A DNA stretch of 9,516 nucleotides from Betaproteobacteria bacterium (GTDB taxonomy: Bacteria > Pseudomonadota > Gammaproteobacteria > Burkholderiales > SG8-41), in the NCBI GenBank assembly GCA_021414185.1, contig JAIOOZ010000091.1, positions 1 to 9,516 on the forward strand. The letters are read 5' to 3'. Positions 6,646-9,516 of this stretch are shown piece after piece. The position numbers and the translations under genes are program-made. Positions within the stretch are counted from its first letter, which is position 1; each line of letters starts with the position of its first letter. The notes beneath the pieces were generated by a model. It made no database searches. It was given only the letters and a program-made list of their open reading frames with translations, and was not told the origin of the DNA.

Positions 6646-6721
6646 ACTGGTCATTCGGGTAATTCCCGGCACCCGCAGGCACGCGACGCAGTTGAGACGG
6701 CTTTCTGCGGCGCCAAAGGCG

Positions 6722-7462
6722 CTACTGGAACTTGCGGTCCAGAAACTGCCGCGCCGCCGCAATCAAATCGCGCTCGTTGCCCGCGAAGTAATGGTCGGCG
6801 CCCGCGACTTCGATTTGCGCCGAGCCTTTGAGCGCTCTTAACGCGGTAGCGCGCGCCGCGGCCCTCTGCCGCACCTGCGGAAAATCGCGTTCGCCGTAAA
6901 TGTCGAGTATCGGCATGCGCAGTTTTCCGGCATCCGTGAAGTCGCCGCTGCTGATGCCGATGGCAACCCAGGCGTCGATGCCGTTGTCAGGCGTGCCGAC
7001 CAGATAGAAGTTGCTCATGCGCGCGCCCATGCTGTGCGCGGCCAGCGCGATTCTGCGGTGGCCTTTGGCCTTGAGAAATGCGACGGCGGCCTGCAGCCGC
7101 TCGGCCGCGTCGGGAAACAACGCCGGATACTCTTCGCCCAGCGCGCCGGCGGCGAGCACCGGCATCTGCACTGACAGCGTCGCGTACTGGTGGTCCGCAA
7201 GGCCGCTGCGCAAAGCGCCGATCAGCGCCCAGTCCGGATGCACGCCGAGCCCGTGCACGACAATCACCGCAGCGCGCGCCGGTTTTGCATCGGTGTAGAT
7301 GGCGAGAAATTTGTGCCCGGATTTTTGCGCCAGATAGACGGCGTCGCCCACCACCAGAGTAGGCGTGATTTCTTCGGCCCAGCGCTTTTCACGGGCGTAA
7401 TCGGGTTGCGCCTGCACAAGTGACGCGGCGACGAACATCGCCAGCAGGACTATCAATCGCAT
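6722..7462 (-). CDS. Predicted exported alpha/beta hydrolase (DUF3530-like)
   Basis: A 246-aa alpha/beta-hydrolase-fold protein with an N-terminal signal peptide (hydrophobic 3-16, likely cleavage after VQA at 18), so probably periplasmic. Catalytic elements are visible: the HGLG oxyanion segment (70-73), the nucleophile elbow with S144 in AHSMGA, D193 in YGERD and H224 in AGADHY, together a Ser-Asp-His triad. It resembles the DUF3530 group of hydrolases; the substrate is unknown, with an ester or thioester most likely. The frame is open upstream to 7540, but the ATG at 7462 gives the signal peptide, has AAGGA 6 nt before it, and overlaps the crotonase TGA by one base (TGATG). It is the last gene of the binding-protein/crotonase operon, which suggests it acts on the imported compound or a precursor. 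Confidence 0.85.
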   Translation of the reverse strand: MRLIVLLAMFVAASLVQAQPDYAREKRWAEEITPTLVVGDAVYLAQKSGHKFLAIYTDAKPARAAVIVVHGLGVHPDWALIGALRSGLADHQYATLSVQMPVLAAGALGEEYPALFPDAAERLQAAVAFLKAKGHRRIALAAHSMGARMSNFYLVGTPDNGIDAWVAIGISSGDFTDAGKLRMPILDIYGERDFPQVRQRAAARATALRALKGSAQIEVAGADHYFAGNERDLIAAARQFLDRKFQ

Positions 7463-8247
7463 CAACGTCCTTCGAATTCCGGCTTGTGCTTGGCGAGAAA
7501 TGCGGCGACTCCCGCACGGTAGTCTGCCGTGTCGAAGCACGCGTATCCCTCATCCCACTCAGACGGCGGAACCTGCGGCATGACAGTCAGCCGCTCGATG
7601 AATTGTTTGTGCCAGCGCGCGACCAGCGGCGCGCCGGCGGCGATGCGTGCGGCGAGGGCGTAGGCTTCGCTCTCAACGTCGGCATCCGCGACGACGCGGT
7701 TGACGAGCCGTTTTTGCAGTGCTTCCGCTGCGTCGAAAACGCGGCCTTCGAGCAGGACTTCGAGGGCCACTGCGCGGCCGACCAGCGCCAGCACGCCCTG
7801 CAATTCGCCGTAGCCCATGGTGAGCCCGAGGTTCTTGATCGGTACGCCGAAGCGGCTGGATTCGCCGCAGATGCGCATATCGCACATCGCCGCGATTTCG
7901 AGGCCGCCGCCGACGCACGCGCCCTTGATCATGGCGACGACCGGGTGCCGGCAGCGCGCCACCGCCTGCATGGTCTGGTGAATGAGTTCGCCGTACTCTT
8001 TCGCCTGCGCCGCGTCGGCGCGCGTGGTCGCAAACTCGGAAATGTCGGCGCCGGCCGCAAACGCCTTGTCGCCGGCACCGCGCAGCACGACGCAGCGCAG
8101 CGCATCGTCGGCGGACAACTCCCGCATCGCGGCGCCCAGCGCTTCCCACATCGGCTTGTTCAGCGCGTTGAGTTTCGCCGGGTTATTCAACGCGACGGTG
8201 GCGATCACGCCGTCGCGGGTTACCAGCACCGGTGGCATGGCGGTCAT
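7462..8247 (-). CDS. Enoyl-CoA hydratase/isomerase (crotonase) family protein
   Basis: A 261-aa cytosolic crotonase-fold enzyme acting on a CoA thioester. The two oxyanion-hole segments are present: AFAAGADISEF (62-72) and GACVGGGLEIAAMCDMRI (109-126). E117 matches catalytic Glu144 of mitochondrial enoyl-CoA hydratase. The second hydratase glutamate (Glu164, in the FxxPE motif) is replaced: the segment reads FGVPIKNLG (133-141), with I137 at that position. Classical syn-hydration is therefore doubtful, and an isomerase, lyase, hydrolase or decarboxylase reaction is possible. Length is normal. The ATG at 8247 directly follows the TAA of the binding-protein gene with no gap; there is only a weak Shine-Dalgarno, so translation is probably coupled. 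An ATG at 8238 is an alternative. The next gene, the exported hydrolase, overlaps by one base. Confidence 0.9.
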   Translation of the reverse strand: MTAMPPVLVTRDGVIATVALNNPAKLNALNKPMWEALGAAMRELSADDALRCVVLRGAGDKAFAAGADISEFATTRADAAQAKEYGELIHQTMQAVARCRHPVVAMIKGACVGGGLEIAAMCDMRICGESSRFGVPIKNLGLTMGYGELQGVLALVGRAVALEVLLEGRVFDAAEALQKRLVNRVVADADVESEAYALAARIAAGAPLVARWHKQFIERLTVMPQVPPSEWDEGYACFDTADYRAGVAAFLAKHKPEFEGR

Positions 8248-9219
8248 TTAATCGATCTTGATGTTGGCGGCTTTGACGATGCGCGCGTATTTTTCGGTTT
8301 CGGTGCGGATGAACGCGGCGAACTCTTCCGGCGTATTGCCGACGATGTCCGCGCCCACGCCCGAAATTTTCTCTTTCGCATCGGGTTGCCGGATGGCTTT
8401 CACCATCTCGGTATGCAGCCTGTTGATGATGTCTTTGCTCACCGCCGCGGGCGCGACTATGCCCCACCAGGTACTCATGTCGAAACCCGGCACGCCGGAT
8501 TCCTCGACGGTCGGCATGTCGGGCAGCAGCGAAAAACGCTTTGCCGAAGTGACGGCCAGCGCGCGCAATTTGCCCTGGCGCACGTGATTGATGACCGGCG
8601 GCACCGCATCGAAATCGAGATGGACGTGGCCGGCGATGAGATCGACGATCGATTGCCCGCTGCCCTTGTACGGCACGTGCAGCATGTCGACTTTGGCCTG
8701 CAGCTTGAACAACTCGCCGGCGAGATGCTGCACGGTGCCGGCGCCGGGAGACGCGTACTGCAGTTGGCCCGGCCGCGCCTTCGCCAGTGCGATGAGATCC
8801 TTGACCGTTTTGACCGGCACCGAAGGATGCACCACCAGCAGGTTGGGGCCGATGGCGGAAAGCGATACCGGGGCAAAATCTTTTTGTGCGTCGTATGGCA
8901 ACTTGCTGACCAGCGACGGCAGGATGGAGACCGCCGCGATGTGCGCCATCATGATTGTGTAACCGTCGGGCGCGGCCCGCGACAGGAGTTCCGCCGCAAG
9001 CTGGCCGCTGGCGCCGCCGCGGTTGTCGACGATGATCTGCTGGCCGAGCGCTTCACCGAGTTTTTGCGCGACGATGCGGCCGATGATGTCGGTGCCGCCG
9101 CCGGGCGGAAAGCCGATCATCATGCGGATCGGTTTGGTTGGGTAACTCTGGGCGAGCGCGGCGCCACCCGTGGCGCACAGCAGGCCCAGCGCGATGACAA
9201 GTTGCGAGCGGATTTTCAT
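8248..9219 (-). CDS. Bug/TctC-family tripartite tricarboxylate transporter binding protein
   Basis: A 323-aa periplasmic solute-binding protein of the Bug (TctC) family, which captures carboxylates or similar small acids for TctAB-type transporters or for sensing. A signal peptide is clear, with cleavage likely after ALA at 23. Family landmarks are YPTKPIR (26-32), the ligand-loop motif FPPGGGTD (37-44), NRGGASG (66-72), PDGYTI (84-89), a VPYKGSGQ segment in the middle, and the terminal VKAAN-type ending. The ATG at 9219 has GAGGAG 5 nt upstream (9230-9225). No TctA or TctB gene is visible. Such orphan Bug genes are very common in Burkholderiales, where they often sit beside catabolic genes for their ligand. 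The upstream neighbour is a paralogue 26 nt away, and the crotonase follows with no gap. Confidence 0.95.
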   Translation of the reverse strand: MKIRSQLVIALGLLCATGGAALAQSYPTKPIRMMIGFPPGGGTDIIGRIVAQKLGEALGQQIIVDNRGGASGQLAAELLSRAAPDGYTIMMAHIAAVSILPSLVSKLPYDAQKDFAPVSLSAIGPNLLVVHPSVPVKTVKDLIALAKARPGQLQYASPGAGTVQHLAGELFKLQAKVDMLHVPYKGSGQSIVDLIAGHVHLDFDAVPPVINHVRQGKLRALAVTSAKRFSLLPDMPTVEESGVPGFDMSTWWGIVAPAAVSKDIINRLHTEMVKAIRQPDAKEKISGVGADIVGNTPEEFAAFIRTETEKYARIVKAANIKID

Positions 9220-9224
9220 GGTTT

Positions 9225-9230
9225 CTCCTC
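9225..9230 (-). promoter_or_regulatory. Ribosome binding site of the complete Bug-family gene
   Basis: GAGGAG on the - strand, 5 nt before the ATG at 9219, inside the 26-nt gap between the two binding-protein genes. It supports the chosen start. Confidence 0.75.
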
Positions 9231-9245
9231 GGGGCGGTGCGGGAT

Positions 9246-9516
9246 CTAGTCGAGCTGCACGTTGGCGGCTTTGACCAGCTTGGTGTATTTCGCGATTTCG
9301 GTTTTGATGAAAGCGTCAAACGCTTCGGGCGTGCCGCCGCCGATTTCCGTGCCGACGTCGACCAGCCGTTTGCGCACGCCGGGGTCCTGGAGGGCCTTGT
9401 TGATGTCGGCGTTCATCTTGTTGATGATATCGCGCGGCACGCCGGCCGGCGCGACTATCCCGTACCAATTGGTCATTTCGAAGCCTTTGAGCCCGGTCTC
9501 GTCGAGCGTCGGAATG
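9246..9516 (-). CDS. Second Bug/TctC-family binding protein (5' part outside the window)
   Basis: The C-terminal 89 residues of another Bug-family periplasmic binding protein; the frame is open to the right edge, so the ATG at 9476 is internal. It begins IPTLDETG, continues with WYGIVAPAG and DIINKMN, and ends in LVKAANVQLD before a TAG. Aligned by eye with the end of the neighbouring gene, about 43 of 89 residues are identical with no gaps, so the two are clear paralogues but not a recent copy. They probably bind related ligands. It is the most upstream gene of the operon visible here. Confidence 0.93.
   Translation of the reverse strand, partial: IPTLDETGLKGFEMTNWYGIVAPAGVPRDIINKMNADINKALQDPGVRKRLVDVGTEIGGGTPEAFDAFIKTEIAKYTKLVKAANVQLD

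Larger units (their letters stand above)
6430..6721 (-). promoter_or_regulatory. Intergenic regulatory region of the symporter operon
   Basis: This 292-nt gap between the hydrolase and DUF4212 genes has no credible gene. It is visibly AT-richer than its surroundings at about 6495-6530 and 6600-6660. It holds two perfect TATAAT hexamers on the - strand, a run of nine T (6497-6505, A on the - strand), and the palindrome TGCCAGGCA (6581-6589). No convincing intrinsic terminator follows the hydrolase gene. Confidence 0.6.

Noticed and set aside
6700..6735. Hairpin GCGCC-TTT-GGCGC at the end of the hydrolase gene as a terminator
   Set aside because: The stem is only 5 bp, overlaps the stop region and has no T-tract after it.
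7420..9249. A 609-codon open frame on the + strand opposite the hydrolase, crotonase and binding-protein genes
   Set aside because: It runs antisense through the ends of several genes with strong family matches. The translation is His/Arg/Asp-rich low-complexity text without any domain, as expected from GC-rich codon bias.

Overview
The window is GC-rich, densely coded chromosomal DNA whose gene families point to a betaproteobacterium (Burkholderiales or Nitrosomonadales type). The evidence is Bug/TctC-type tripartite-tricarboxylate binding proteins in tandem, a DUF4212/VC_2705-type sodium symporter pair, and a Yip1-family protein coupled to a TPR gene. This taxonomic call is inferred from gene content. 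I see no tRNA, rRNA, CRISPR, phage, transposon or integration signature.

Only the left-edge gene, the 3' part of the threonylcarbamoyl-AMP synthase Sua5, is on the + strand. Everything else is on the - strand and is transcribed leftward. Reading in that direction from the right edge there are four units. (1) A tightly packed operon, 9516 to 6722: a Bug-type solute-binding protein (partial), a second complete one, a crotonase-fold enzyme, and a periplasmic alpha/beta hydrolase. Junctions are 26 nt, 0 nt and a 1-nt overlap. (2) A 292-nt AT-enriched intergenic region, then the small subunit (DUF4212) and the 687-aa large subunit of an SSS-family sodium:solute symporter, coupled by an ATGA overlap and closed by a strong intrinsic terminator at 4052-4083. 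(3) A compact trio: TPR protein, 96-aa two-helix membrane protein and Yip1-family membrane protein, joined by a 2-nt gap and a TGATG overlap. (4) A 241-nt intergenic region and a membrane-bound CHASE3-GAF-GGDEF diguanylate cyclase, whose 3' end runs 56 nt into the 3' end of the convergent sua5.

Functionally the right part looks like acquisition and processing of an organic acid: two periplasmic binding proteins, a CoA-ester enzyme and a secreted hydrolase, next to a probable carboxylate/acetate-type sodium symporter. The left part is housekeeping (tRNA t6A synthesis), c-di-GMP signalling and a membrane-protein trio of unknown role.

Nothing here is a clear new system. The points most worth a second look are the roughly 110-residue soluble insert and EF-hand-like loop in the symporter, the crotonase that lacks one of the two hydratase glutamates, the coupled binding-protein/crotonase/hydrolase operon with no transporter membrane genes in view, and the coupled TPR/96-aa/Yip1 trio.
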